Of a stretch of 64,000 nt of DNA, positions 50,781 through 64,000 are shown piece after piece. A model generated the notes under the pieces. It did not search any database. It was not told where the DNA came from and saw nothing but the letters and a program-made list of their open reading frames with translations. The DNA is from Ophiodon elongatus (taxonomy: Eukaryota; Chordata; Actinopteri; Perciformes; Hexagrammidae), in contig JACSYO010002129.1 in the NCBI GenBank assembly GCA_016806645.1, positions 2,811,777 to 2,875,776 of the forward strand, read 5' to 3'. The position numbers and the translations under genes are program-made. Each line of letters opens with the position of its first letter. Position 1 is the first letter of the stretch.

Positions 50781-51162
50781 CTGAGTGCAGGTGTGAGTGT
50801 GTGATTTACGCCACAGTCTGCCCCCTCATCTGGAATAAATAGTGTCCTGGATGCTGCAGGATGGAGAGGCTGCAGAGCTCCTGCTTTTTTTCTGCTGTTT
50901 AGTTTTGTGTCGGACAGTTGGGAACATTAGCCACAAATTGCTGCTTTTTATTAGAACAACTTAACACCCACACATGAGCCCGCAGCAAAGCTGGGCTCAC
51001 CGAAGGGTAGCAGAACAAAGTGTGTGAGCGATAGCGCTGGTGAGGATTGCAAACATGGATGAACTCAGCATCAGGTGACGGGCAAGCGGAAGGTTGGTTG
51101 ACGAAGTTCAAATCTGTCATTCCTCACAAACGGACACGCACACACACACATTTTCCAGGCCG

Positions 51163-51356
51163 TGAGTGAGTGAGTGAGTGAGTGAGTGAGTGAGTGAGTG
51201 AGTGAGAGGGAGTGAGGTGGACAGAGTGAGGTGTCGGCTGGAGAACAGAAAGGCGCGAGGATGGAAAGAACGTGTGACCGCGAGGAGTGAGAGTGAGACA
51301 CAGTCGTAGTAGCAGCGATGGTGAGATGTCTGGGAGGGAATGAGAGAGCGAGAGAG

Positions 51357-51447
<91 letters not shown>

Positions 51448-51500
51448 CGCGCGAGTGAGTGTGTGTGCGCGTGTGTGAGTGAGTGAGTGAGTGAGGGGGG
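51163..51500. repeat. Compound GAGT and TG repeats
   Basis: A (GTGA)n tract at about 51163-51206, a long TG tract at about 51359-51439 that turns into CGCGCGCG (51440-51452), then another GTGA tract to about 51495. The sequence between is G/A-rich. Long Ser/His/Thr ORFs on the minus strand are translations of these tracts. Confidence 0.95.
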
Positions 51501-53410
51501 CGGGATGAATGTGTGCCGGAGCAAAGTTGGAAAATGGCCAAATACGTATGGCGAGCCGCCAGTGAGAGAGGGAGAGTGGTGGTGGACTAGATAGAGCTAA
51601 CTGAATTCCTTCTCCTGTGTGGTCCAGGAGTTTCTCTCAATGAAAGTCCTTCTTGTCTGTCATCCTCAACTCACTCTTACCCCTCCATCAAACCAGGTCA
51701 TACCTTTTGATGGGGATTCAGTTTCAATTTCTTTTTCTTCTTCTATATGTTTCTTTTTCTTTTCTTTTTTTTTCAGTTTCATCTGCTTGAAATCTTCTAT
51801 GTGTTGGAAGAAGAGAGTACCATTACTTTACACATTTTTCTTTCGCCATGCTACCGGCATTGCTCGATGGATGGTTGGTTGGTTGGTTGGTCCACCGCTT
51901 TGTTTCAGAATGAAATATCTCAACAACTACCTCCATCCTGCTGCAACATTAAGTCGACGTTTTACTTTGTCCATCACATTGATTGACGACCTAACTAATG
52001 ATATTATTAACATCATACTTGTGAGCGTGTTAGCGTGCTGCCGCTGGCATTAAGCTCGAAGCGTTGCCGTGCTCTTGAGTGCAGCTTCACAGAGCTGCTG
52101 TTTCTTTCCCTTTTTCTCCTCTTTGATTCTTTCTTTCCCTGCATCTATTGTTGTATTTTTCCTCATATCAGTTACTTTTCTGCAACCACAGTCGGGCCGC
52201 ACTGCACAACAAGGCTTAGAGAAAACGGGTCCATGGTAATCCGTCTGACGCGCATGACATTCAACAATACAATGCCTTCTGCAGTCGCTCAATGGACAAT
52301 GGGCCGACAAGAGCCCACAAAGCTTTGCTCCAGTGAAGCCTGTCTGACTGAGCGTAGCTTACTGTAACACATTCTGGTTCTGCATGACTGACTTTGACAG
52401 TCCGTCAAATGTACACCTACGGTGTGTCTGCCTCCTCGGCTTTAGGGTAATCTTTGTATGTCTGTGAGCGGTGTGCACCTCATCGATGGAGGCTTCATGA
52501 GTGATGTCCATGTGGTGTGACTCGGAGCCTTTACCTTAGACTCCGGCCAGTTCGGCTGCAGACCACTCTATTTACACACTGTGAAATCCAGCCATTTAAT
52601 CTCGGCAGTTCAGTGTGTCAGTGTGTGGTCTGTGGAGTTATGGCACACTGCAGCCCAACTCAGGCAAGGAGAGAGAGAGACACACACACACACACACACA
52701 TGACAAGCTGGGCTTTGAGCAATTCATCTGTCGGCCTCGGGACAGTACCAGCAGCTTCCCGCTACGTTCAGATCTGTGTTTTTGTCTTCGGAGTAGATTT
52801 GCAGCTGCTGTCTTCTCCCCACAGCCCACACGCTGTCGGGAGCCCAAGAGACGAGCGTCCTGAAGTCTTCACAGCGTAGGAACAAATCATGCTTTAATAG
52901 GACACACCTCTTAGTGGTATCCAGACTGAATATCTTCCCTGTCCATATTTTGACTCCTCAGAGGGGTCACCTATACTGCAGATGGCTACAGAGGATTGTG
53001 GCCGTGGGTGTTTACTTCGAGCCCGACTAGGCTCTGGCAGGCAGTAGGGACGTGTATGCAGCTTGTGTGACGGCGAGGGACCTGAGGGGCCTGCAGGATG
53101 TTAGGGAGCACCAGAGGGAGGTAGAGGACATGTCCTGTACAAGTTACCTCCACACCAAAAGTTTGGTAACTTACAGTGCAGGGTAAATCAAAAGTGTTTT
53201 TTATTAAACACAAGGCTACTGCAGGAAAATGAAAACATGGCCTATACCTGCGACCTGTGAGCGTGCTCCATTTCCCGGACCTGAGGGGGAACGGCCTTCA
53301 CTCAGTGTTGACGAATCTCTTCTCTTTCGACACACAGCCACACCTGCCTGAACTCCAAGACGCATCGACTGTCATTGTTTTCAGCGTTGAATACATGTAT
53401 TGTGCTGCTT

Positions 53411-53681
53411 AAAGGAATAGTTCAATATTTTGAGTCAATGTTTGGGTCGACAGGTTGATGTTCGTACTTCCAGAACTTGTTAATTTTACTCTTAGTTTTT
53501 CGTACAGATCAAACAAACAAGACGTAACGTGTGCTGGAAGGTGGATTTTGTATCCAGTCTTTGTGCTGAACTAAGCTACCTGGCTGTAGCTTCATGTTGA
53601 GAGCGAGATCAAATCTTTTCATCTAACTCTTGGCAGAACAGCGGATAAACTTTATTTCTCAAAATGTTGAACTATTCCTTT
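53411..53681. mobile_element. MITE with near-perfect terminal inverted repeats
   Basis: The left end AAAGGAATAGTTCAATATTT (53411-53432) and the right end (53660-53681) are inverted repeats of 22 bp with one mismatch. The interior has GTACAGATCAAACAAACAAG, GGTGGATTTTGT and GCTGAACTAAGCTACCTGGC. At 271 bp with no ORF it is a non-autonomous DNA transposon, the best-preserved of the three copies in the window. Confidence 0.88.
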
Positions 53682-54919
53682 CAAGATGCAACTTCTGTGT
53701 ATCGGCTCTGTTAATTTTGTTAGTGCGATTAATTATTTTTGTGTGTGTGTGTGTGTTTGAGAGATTTGTTTGTGTCTGACTCTGCTCTGTTAAAGTGTGT
53801 TTTTTATGTTTTGACTGCCGTGCGCTCTCACTGCTCCCTCACACTGTCACGCACTAGCAGTCCTGCTCACACGGCTCAGTAACTGCTTTGAGAGGCTGAT
53901 GGGGAGATAAAAAAGACTTCTGGCTTCTGAACGTGGCTCGACGTTACTGTATAGACTAAAGTCTGTGTGTGTAACAGAAAGGTCAGTGAACACAGAGAGC
54001 CCTTGTTGAGTTTGTCCTCCCTGAATATCAGATAGCGCAATACATTTACCCATGACATCCCCTTCGTGGTTTAAGTTGGACTCAACAGACATTAAGTCAG
54101 ACTGACCCATATGGAAGTCAACATCCTGGATTTGGACTTGATCTACTTGCATGAATAAAAGCTAAGTTTAAAGTGAACATGAGGCGTGCATGCAAATCCT
54201 CTTGGACCTCAACTCTGTTTTCTCTGCCTATTTATTAAAAAAAAAAAAAAAAAAAAGGGTTTGAAGTACTTTTATAAGTGCCTATGATGGCAGACTTAAT
54301 TTTTTTCTGGGGCAGAGAAGGAAAAGTACACACAGGGGTTTTTAAAGAAAGTATACAGTTTCCCCTTCATCTAACAGACAGTGCTGTGCAGTAAAGGTCT
54401 GTTGCTCAACAGAGTCACAGGCTGGGATTTGTCTTTGTCGCATTAGGACCATCAAGGGGCTCGTGGAGGGGAGACGTGAGGCAAATGGAGCCATTTCACT
54501 CTTTGGAAAGAGAAATCAGAGTCTCTTGAAAGGTCCCAGGAGTTTCAAATCATGTGCCGAAGTGAATTTCAGGCAAAGAACGTCCTGCGCCACTTGGGCC
54601 TTTGTGGGAGTTCATGGCTTCCATTAAAGTGTGTGTGTGTTGGTTGGTGTGTGTGTGTTTGTGTGTGGAGGAGGAGGAGGAGGAAGAGAAGGCACAGCAC
54701 AGCAGGCACAGCAGAGTGGACAGGAAAAGGGAGGTTTGGAACAATTATGTAAGTTTGTTTGACCTGCTGATGATGCAGGAAAAAGGTGTATCCCCCCATT
54801 CTCTCATGTTAAATTTGCTACTTTTCCTCATCTTACATTGCACTGAAAACTGAATATCTATGGATTTTAGACAGACTTAATCCTACAAAACACTCTTGTG
54901 CACCTTTTTAAGAAGCTCT

Positions 54920-55052
<133 letters not shown>

Positions 55053-55727
55053 CCAGCCTCCAGCCTCTTACGGGCCTCTTGTCTGCTCCCCTGGGGCCCG
55101 TGGCACTGCCACTTCAATGCCAGCCCTGCTTTTAAGAAAGGATTTGTAACACTCTGTCACTTACTCTGGAGGGTCAATGTGTCAGTAAACTACTACAGAA
55201 CATCCTCAGTCTTTGCCAGTTTGCTTTTTTTACTCCTTTTTATTTGTGCAAAATGGGCATGTTTCCACCCGCTACCTCACTCTCTTTTTTTTGCTGTAAG
55301 ATGCTGCTGCATCATGCAAAATTCATTCTTCTTTCATAGGGAGAGAGGATGAGCTGTGACTGCCCCGCTGGTGCTGTAAAGAAGGCTGAGGTTGTTGCAG
55401 GCGTCGTCTTTCCTTTCCCCGTCATCGGCTCTGTGCTATTCAGAGTGGCAGCGGTGCTCTGTTTGTCACCGAGAAAGGCCAAAAAGAGCACAGCAGGATG
55501 ACCACGTGACACGAGGGGCTCTTGAGCAACCTGTCAGTGTGTGTACACATGTGTATGTGTGTTTGTGTGAGAGAGATGTAGATGAAGACATGCAGCAGTG
55601 GTACAGATTCAAAGAGGCTGATAGGGAAGCGGATGCTGCATTCAGATTCTCAAAGTAGGTTAGTGGTACAAGGCTCAGCCCAGCTGTGTATACCTCATGC
55701 TTCTCTACTTCCACCATTTCACGTGTA

Positions 55728-55969
55728 TATGTGTATGTGTGTGTGTGTGTGTATATATATATATACACACATACACATACACATATATATATATGTGTGA
55801 GTGTGTGTATCTCTTTATATGGTGTGCACATAGAGGATTAGTGGGGGCTGCGAGCCCTCTCCATGCGTAGACAAATGGAGGAGATCAAGTGAGGAGGGAT
55901 ATGGATAACAGTTAGTGGATTATAGGTCAGGGACTTAGGCCGCTCACTGTCACTTCCCTACTAGGGTGA

Positions 55970-56009
<40 letters not shown>
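55728..56009. repeat. Mixed TG/TA/CA repeats
   Basis: Positions 55728-55810 form an inverted TG-TA-CA structure (TGTGTGTGTATATATATATA, then ACACATACACATACACATAT). A separate CA tract lies at about 55971-56009. Confidence 0.9.
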
Positions 56010-58854
56010 CAGTGTATAAACAGGATTCAATCATGACAGAAAAGCTGCCCTGAATGGAAAAGAAGAGCAGAAAAAAAGAGATATCCTCTGCTGTGTTTTC
56101 TATTCCTGACACTGTCAAGTGATTTAAAGTCTGGTGAGTCATCAGGATTTTCTTGTCCTCAATCCTCAGTATTTTTAGGCTCTTGTCCTTTGCCCTGACC
56201 CTTGAATTGTGAAATGGTTTTCAGAGATGGGACAGCTTTTGTAGTGAGGACTGTGAAATACAAAATGAATGGCCTGAATAGCCCTCAAGGGCATCTATAA
56301 CCAGGTCTTTCTACGGGGACGATGGCAGCTTCTTGAGGTGTTGTCACCCGCCCCCTATTACTATGAACACACACACATACACACACTTTCTCTCCTTGTC
56401 CCATAACTCATGATGCATCAATGTCAGTGCTCCCGCAGATGAAGATTGTGTGTGATTGATAACCTGGCATGGCTTTGAGTGGGTCATGACCACTGTGACA
56501 CACAGAGAGTGGCCTGAGGGTGTCTCAGAGGGCGAGACATTTACAGTGGCTCTCGGACACAGGTTCCTTAACACATGTATTTGATATTTTTGTTGACTTC
56601 TGTCCTGCTGAATTTAACATTAATCTCCTGATATTAATAGCATCAGCAGAAGCTGAAGCTTCCAGGAGATCTGTGGGTGTCATACATGCCGGCAAGCTTG
56701 CCGGCCATACATGTGCTTTCACGGTAGAGCCTTGTGTTTCCAGCATGTTTCACTCCGTCGAGTCTAAAAGGAAGTGGAAACCAATCTACTTCTTTTTGGT
56801 CAGATGATAACAGTCGATATTCAAATATGTGAAACGGAAAACACTTTAAAAGTGTTATGTAATTGTATGTGAAGAGGAAGTACTTGACCACTTTTTCTGG
56901 ATATTTTCTCTCTCACATCAGATTTTCTCACGGGGATTATGAGAAAAATGTAACATAATAAGAACGGCTAATGGGTTTCGAAATAATAATCTCTCAAGAA
57001 AGCCTAATTTGAAAAATGTATAGGGAGCTCTAAAATATTGTACATTTCTTTGGGATTATGTTCTTGAAAAAATGGGCTAATAGTAAAGCAAGTAAAAAAT
57101 GTGCGTCTAAAAAACACAATGCTGTTGTTTCCTGTTTTAACCCTGCATGCATTGGGGTGCACTCAACGCATGTTATGCACTGTACGTTGTCTTTCTAGTG
57201 AATTTTTCTGGCTCATTGCAACTGTAAATCATTTTTCTGTTTCTTTGTTGTACCGGGCTAAATGTTCTCTGTATGAAGTTTTTAAAAGTTTGCTCATCTC
57301 CCACACAAATTATGAATGGTTATTTTGCTAAAAACCTATTGATGAAACAGTATTTCCATCTACTTTTAGAACTTTCATTATGAGCGACCCCTTTAGCGTG
57401 TCATTCAATACATTATTATTATTATTATTATTATTATTAATACAAACTTTGATTATAGCTGCTTTAAGGGGGGCTGACATTGCATTATTCTGCTGATTTC
57501 TGACCAATGCCATATTGATCTCAAGCAAGTTAAAGCAAATTGTAAAATAATTTGATATTGACTGAGTATCGATACATTGTCATTCATATTTTCTTCAACA
57601 CTCAGCCGCCATCTGACTTCCGTTGCTCCTAAAGTAGTGTCGTCATGGTACGGATGGCCTCTGAGCGAGACGAGCGGCGTTACCACGGTTTTGCACTCAG
57701 CGGCTCACTTTATGACGGTCTTGGAAAGAGAGGGGTGAGCGGAGGGGTATTCAGTTGGTTGCAATCTGCAACCACACCGCTAGATGCCACCAAATCTTCC
57801 ACACCGTCACTTTTACAGTAGGGGAAAGATCGTGGTCTTGGTTACCTTACATTTGAGCAAGATTGTCATCTTTTCCTAAACTTAAGCAGTGTTTTGGGAT
57901 GCAGGACATAAAGCTTGATGTCTGGTGTCAAAGTCCTGTGCTTTGTATCCCCACCATGCACCGTGAACACTTCCCTGCAACTGCAGTACTTACTTTTTAT
58001 GAGACAGGGTTGAATGAATTTGACTATTAATACCACAGAGCCTTCACCAACAAGTTTATCATCCCTGATGTTTTTGTCTGACTTTCATCTACTTGTGTGG
58101 GAAAAACAAAAGTCTGCTCCTCTGTGGAGATGATGCAAGAATTGCAGATGATGTTTACTTCTAGGCTGTGCTCAACTTGTGAGATTTAAGATAAGAGGCT
58201 GAAGAAAAAAAGGCTCCTGAGTGCAGAGGCTCTTAATCTGGAAAACCCCTTTACACAGAACCTGGGAAAGAGTTATGGTTTGACCTGAATCGCCCACATA
58301 TTTTGCGTAGTAAAGAAATCCTGGCTCAGGTTTTAACTCCATTATGAACTCTCTCTCACTCCTCCTCCTCATCCGCCTCCTCTCCTTCCTGCTGTCTTGG
58401 AATAACAAAAGCAGACGTGGATCCTATTTGGCAGCTGGATTGTCTCTTCATCTTTCTGCCGTCCTCTCTCTCCGTCTATGGTGTGTCTTTGCTGTACTCT
58501 TTCCCACATTTAAGGCCTGAACCTAACATAAACAGCCTGTGCTGCTGCCTCCTCTGTCATGTTTTTTTCTCTGTCTGCAAGCTCTGTTTGTCTGCTCAGG
58601 GCCTCCATACCAGACTGTAGTCAGGTGAGGAGACACTACAGTTGTTTGCTGAGTGAGTCTCAGGACTGTGGGGCTTTTATTGAAGCCCTGCTAAGAGTTT
58701 CTTGAGGACTTGCATGTCCTGACAGAGAATACAACCTTGCAACTGGGTATCCTGGTTCACTTAACCATTATATATATATATTTTTTTATTAGAGACTACA
58801 ACCCAAACTATCAGTGGTTAAAAAAAAAAAAGCACTCTGATCTGACACTGATAC

Positions 58855-58985
58855 TGCAGTAAAAGTTGCAAAACCACAGTGTAGAAATACTCTGTTACAA
58901 GTAAAAGTCCTGCAATCCAAGTTTTACTAGAGCAAAAGTACAAAAGCATTAGCATCAAAGTGAGAGTGCCCTTTTATGCAGAATG
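58855..58985. mobile_element. Fragment of the hAT-like fish MITE family
   Basis: Reads GTAGAAATACTCTGTTACAA, GTAAAAGTCCTGCAATCCAA and then AAAAGCATTAGCATCAAAGT, the interior text of the same family as the element at 47918-48312. Ends are not preserved. Confidence 0.55.
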
Positions 58986-61900
58986 GTTCCCTTCAGATTA
59001 GTTTTGAAACCACTGCTGTTGTTAACAATAAAGCAAGCAATCGGGCTGTCCTGTGATCAGTTGTGCACGCTGTTAGGGAAAGGTGACCTTGTGTTGAGTC
59101 CTGACATTATAAAAATAAATAAATAGGGTTAGTATTACTGTCAACAGATCTGCCAGAAGATTCGTCAGGGCTTAGTTCGGCCTCACACATGAAGCTGTAG
59201 TATTGTCTAACAGAGTGTGAGGCTATAAAGAACATGATGTACAACAAGATTGAGAGACAACACAAAGAAGCATTAGGATTAATGCCAAACATATCTTTAC
59301 TATAGCTGTCAACCAACAGATTGGCTATTGGTCAAATGACTGTCAAGATCACCATCTTCCTTTAAAAATGTCTTTGCTCTTTGAAAGAAGACGGCAGGAG
59401 ATCGACTGAGTGAGATAAGAAAAGGTCTCCGTTTCTGCAGTTGACGGATTGAAGAAAGACTGATGAGCTGATTGTTTATCAGTTACAAAACACGCAAAAC
59501 TGTGGAGGAAAACATTTAGTAAAAGCACACCACTACTTTGCTACAGAGGAAATGACGCATGAGGTAAGATCAACTATCCTAATGAAAGACTCACAGTCAA
59601 GCTCGTAATTGAGCAAAGACAAAGAACAAGGGACCCTGCTGTCAAAACCACTCAACTAATTTGTCAGAGGATCGTGACAAATTATGGCCCACAAATAAAC
59701 CAATCGGAAGCTGTTTTTTTTAAATCCAAAGGGAAGAGGAAGCGTTTCTTTCAGAGTGAAATTTGGCAAACGCAGTGCTCATTCATGAATAAGTGACTGT
59801 GACTAGTGGGCTCTGTGAAGAGACTGTCTTACTTCAAGGGATTGTGTTATAGGGTGTTTGAGGCTTTGAAGAATCAAACGGCCGTGTTGTGTTTGATGTA
59901 ACCTCTGATTCTTCGTTGTAATCTAATTTTCATAAAGGGAACGTTGTTGATGTTTCTTCTAAGATGAGAGCTGACAACAAGCTACTGCTGCAGACTCAGA
60001 AAACATTCAGTGACTTCTTTAAGGCTAACACAGTGGAAAGTGAGGGGTTTTCTTTTGAAATTTACAGATCTTTCTATGACAATGTGTGACAAAAGTTCAC
60101 ATATAATATGATTACTTAGATACAAATATGACAAAAATCATCGAGAACAAGGTATTGTTGTTTTGTGCACTCCAGGTATGATCAGATATTCTACAAGTGT
60201 TGCATCCAAGGACAGCAGTGTGGTTTTCACGTGTGTTTAAAAGGCTGAAAGACGCAGCAGCTTTAGTCCTCGGAGAAACACGTGGGACAAGTTGTTGTCT
60301 TTATTTCTGCGGATAATGGTGAAACTTTTCGACCGTTTTTGTTTTTAGCGATGCTAAATGTCGGTCTGTCGAACACTTTGGTCCAAACTGAAATGTATAA
60401 TTAACTATTGGACATGTTGCTATTAAATGTGTTCTCTGACTTTTCCTTTAGCGCCTTCAGCAGTTCAACGTTTTGACACAAATAACTGAAAAATTAATCA
60501 CATTCCCATCGGCTTCCGCTGTAGTTTGTGTTCATACTGCAGTTCATTGTAGCGTGACTCACAGAGCAGCTCAACTCTTTTATTGATGTTTTCCAGCCAT
60601 CACTACCTCTCTTAATTATAACAGTGGAGCAATACATGTCACCTGACCTCGGTGATATATGAATAGCTTGTCTGAATAAAGAGAGATAACTGAAAAGTGC
60701 TGTTGCTTGGTTTGGCTGGTCATGAAATTCCATTGTGGACATTTGATTTACGGACGAAAGAAAGACGTAAATCATTACTTCTTATGGGTGTGAAATCAAT
60801 ATCCTCATCATGAAGCAAATGGTAAACTTGCCCAAAGTTGTCAGTCTTCCTTAATGTGAAGGAAGAACGTCTTGGAGGATAGTGACTATAATGGATAAGA
60901 TCTGTGTTCATTTGTTGTCAGAGCAGAAAAACACATCAAATAAGTGTGAGGGTTGGGGCAATTATTTTTATATTTTTTAAATCTCTTACTTGTACTCCAG
61001 CATGTACATGCACATGTAGTTTGATGTACTGTTTTAGTGGACAATTCTGAGTCGTTACATCCAAAGAAACCTAAAGGGCACTGTCAAGGATACAAATCTA
61101 ATGTTTGCAATGAAGGTGAAACCTCAGAATAGTGACTCAGTAAAGTTGACAGTAACCTAAGCACTATGGACTGGAGTAGCTGCTCCTCAAAACTCATAAA
61201 AGTTATGGCTGATGCTCTTAAGGTGAGTGGATTGTATTTAAAACGAGTGCACTCTGCTGTTGTTGCTGCACCCTCAGCGCTGCTGATCTGATGTGAAATG
61301 CAGGCCAATATCCCATCATCATCGTAATAAATATCCAGAAGCCTTTATGACCTTTTTGGTGGTTTTAGGGCTGATGTTAGAGTTGAGGGTTCTCCGGGTG
61401 AAATATGGAAAAGAGCTGATGGAACTGTGTGTGTATCTCAGGAGAAACAAAAGAGAGTTGAAACAGAGTTCAGAGTTGAAAAAATGCAGAGAATTGGATA
61501 AAAGGAAGGGATGAGACTAGAGGAGGTGAATAGAGAGCTGGATGGACCAGACTGGTGAGTTGCAGTAGGAGGAATGTGGGCTATTTCCATACCACTACTG
61601 TCAAAGTGTGTGTTCATGCTTTGTGTCTGTGTGTGTGTTCCTGTGTGTCTCGGCATGCTTGAGAGCTGTGAGTAGGAGTAACGCAGAGGGGGGAAAACAA
61701 TTACTACACACCTACCAGCCGCAATCTCACGGGTATGCCAGCGCGAAACAAGCTGCTAAAAGCTCTTCCAGCAGTTCAGCCACAGTACTGACACTTTCAG
61801 TACTGACCTTCAAAAGGACACAGACACCTCGGCCGATGGCATGTCAGTCATCATGGGACCCGGAGAGAGGAAAAGGCCATGTGGTATGTATTTTATTCGG

Positions 61901-64000
61901 GAAGTGAGTGTTACATGGACAGAGTTCATAAATGAACGTGAGCCCTTTGAAGTTTTGTTTGTCAGTGTCTCACCGACTCTTGACGCACTCGCCCGGATTT
62001 CTTACATCACCCTTAACTCAGCTGGGTTGCACATACATGCAGCAACCACGCCACAAGCTAGTGTTGTGAACTTCTGTAAGTGCTCTCTAATTAGCGTGTG
62101 GTGGGAACGGCCTCTGCCCTCCTCGTGTTTATTGCATTGCCATTGTTACGGGAAGACCAGCCCTGCGGTCCTAATCACAGTAGACGTCCCTTCCATTATT
62201 ACACATCAAGTCTGGTGAAAATCAGGAAGGTTGTCACTTTCAGAAGGACAATACAGGTTTTGGTTTAGCCAAGTTGAGCAAAATTAGTTTTACTGTAGTT
62301 CAATTGGTGTAAGGGTTAAAAAAGACTTGTAGCTTGATAACAACAGATCCTGAATTAAACAAGCTGGATATTGGACTGACGAGAGTAGTTTTCACACGTT
62401 GTGACTGCTGCAGTCTTGACTGAGACATAACGAACATTGCTCCAAAACAGATATTTAATGACGTATTTCACAGCCATCTGCAGGTCCATATTCTTATTTT
62501 CTCTTAATTTCTGTTTAAAGTAGAATTGCACAATTTAATGCTGCCTTTCTTTTATCTGTTAACATTTTTGAGTATCGGCATATTGTTTAAAGGAAACTTT
62601 AATGTAACTTTCAATGGACAAAACAGATTGGGGGTTGTGCATTTAATTTAAGCGTGAGCTCACATGTTGACGTAGTTTCATGACTCTCCAAGTTTACTAT
62701 TCAGCGAACATAACCTAATACAACAAGGGTATCAGTATTCAAAACCAGCCTCTCCACTGACCTTGATGCCAAGGATATTGGAAAGGCTTGACTGTCAAAG
62801 GCGTTTAGTCATTTGACTTTGCGATCTGCCAATAAAGGCCTATCTGTCACGTGAATCAGATCCCAATCCCTCCAGTATCTCCAGAAGCATTAGACGGTAA
62901 ACTGCATCAGGACTGAGGTCTTCCTATCTGGACTGTGGACTGAAAGGGGAAGTAATGTATTATTCAAGACCCTTAGTAGTTTTACAGTTGATTGGGGTCT
63001 AAAGCTTCATCCACAGATCAGGCAGCAGCACTCCTATGCTGACAAGTATTTATAGTTGTGCTTATTGACGTTAACTGAAACCGTGATCAGTGACTCCAAC
63101 AAAGAACATCATTGAGCTGAAACATAGCTTCTGTTATCAGTGGATTGAATAATTTGCTTGTGATCGCATGTTTTCCTTTTTTATGACCCCTGTGACCGTC
63201 TAGAGCAGCAGTTCCAGTTTTAATGGAGTCATGAGATGTTACCACTAATGATATACCAACTGAAACCTGAACTGACAATGACCTGAATACTTTAAGACAC
63301 AGAGTGATTTGATCAAGTTTTCCTACTTAAATTTCATGATACTTAAGATGCCAGTCCTGGTTAGGGCTGCACGATATTGGAAAAAACTGACATTGCAATT
63401 TTTGTTTCTGCAATATTAAGAAAGTTGTGTACATTTCAAAGTTAAAGGCATCAATCTATTGCAATTTGAGAGCAAAATTAAGTGGCTAGATCTATGAAGA
63501 ACTTTGTGTTTCAACAATTCAATTCTAAACAAAGTGCTTGTATGGATATGAATGGTGAATTCAGAACCCATAAAGCATGATAAACGAAACTGGGTCTCCC
63601 ACCCCGACCCTTCGCACTGAGGATCATCTGTATGTTGACTCATTGAGTTGAATTTTTCTACTACTAGTAACACATTGTTATTTTAAAAAGAAGAAAGTCA
63701 ATAATTTGCTGCACATTAAAAGGAGTTGTGTATCTTGATGACCTGTCATGACTCTAACTAATGAAAACTACTACTCTAACTAATGAAAACTACTGAGACG
63801 GTCACCATCATTACATAGTCCGTGTCCTACTCAATTTAATTCTGCTCACTTGGATAATAAACTATCTAATAGAATACGGTCGTTAAATCCTACCATGCCC
63901 GTGCTGCGGTAACGTTGCATTGACCCTGGCTGAACTTTGCTTGTGACCTTTTCCCTGACTCCCTGAGATGGTGTTGACCCGGCTGGTTACGGTTGACCAA

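Noticed and set aside
61841..62218. 125-codon plus-strand ORF in the presumed intron
   Set aside because: No family resemblance and no flanking acceptor/donor pattern that would place it in a transcript.

Overview
This window is vertebrate nuclear DNA, almost certainly from a teleost fish. It holds multi-exon genes with GT/AG introns whose proteins match conserved vertebrate families, long AT-rich introns and intergenic spaces, many (CA/TG)n microsatellites, and typical fish interspersed repeats (non-autonomous DNA transposons, LINE tails, a BEL/Pao fragment). There are no bacterial operons, CRISPR arrays or rRNA genes, and I saw no tRNA.

Layout. About 0.4-2.2 kb: the 5' part of a BTB/Kelch-type gene on the minus strand, running off the left edge, with a ~500 bp AT-rich minisatellite in one intron. 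4.2-6.7 kb: anks4b (minus, two exons). 8.9-12.0 kb: slc25a17 (plus, nine coding exons). 14.2-17.0 kb: dxo (minus, six coding exons). 18.5-20.2 kb: stk19 (plus, six coding exons), head-to-head with dxo across a short promoter with three ETS-type motifs. 22.8-26.6 kb: a Rac GTPase (minus, six coding exons). 28.3-29.8 kb: a SMIM10-family microprotein gene (plus, two coding exons, the second holding 7 codons). 31.8-32.7 kb: a decayed BEL/Pao integrase fragment. 35.4-36.7 kb: a 5'-truncated LINE. 37.4-39.8 kb: a small C2H2 zinc-finger gene (minus) that looks broken. 48.5-49.1 kb: a CpG-rich promoter and a 19-nt first coding exon, which I tentatively assign to a cytohesin. The remaining ~15 kb reads as its first intron, rich in long TG tracts and mobile-element debris.

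The genes are unrelated housekeeping or cell-biological genes rather than one pathway. Two neighbourhoods carry evolutionary information. DXO-STK19 is the head-to-head pair known from the mammalian MHC class III region, found here between slc25a17 and a Rac gene. Rac beside a possible cytohesin recalls the RAC/CYTH paralogous blocks of vertebrates. I found no convincing novel molecular system. The items most worth a second look are the dxo/stk19 promoter, the orphan cytohesin-like exon, the Rac paralogue with mixed diagnostic residues, the frameshifted zinc-finger gene, two exon-like blocks near 34 kb, and a possible short downstream ORF in the SMIM10-like transcript.
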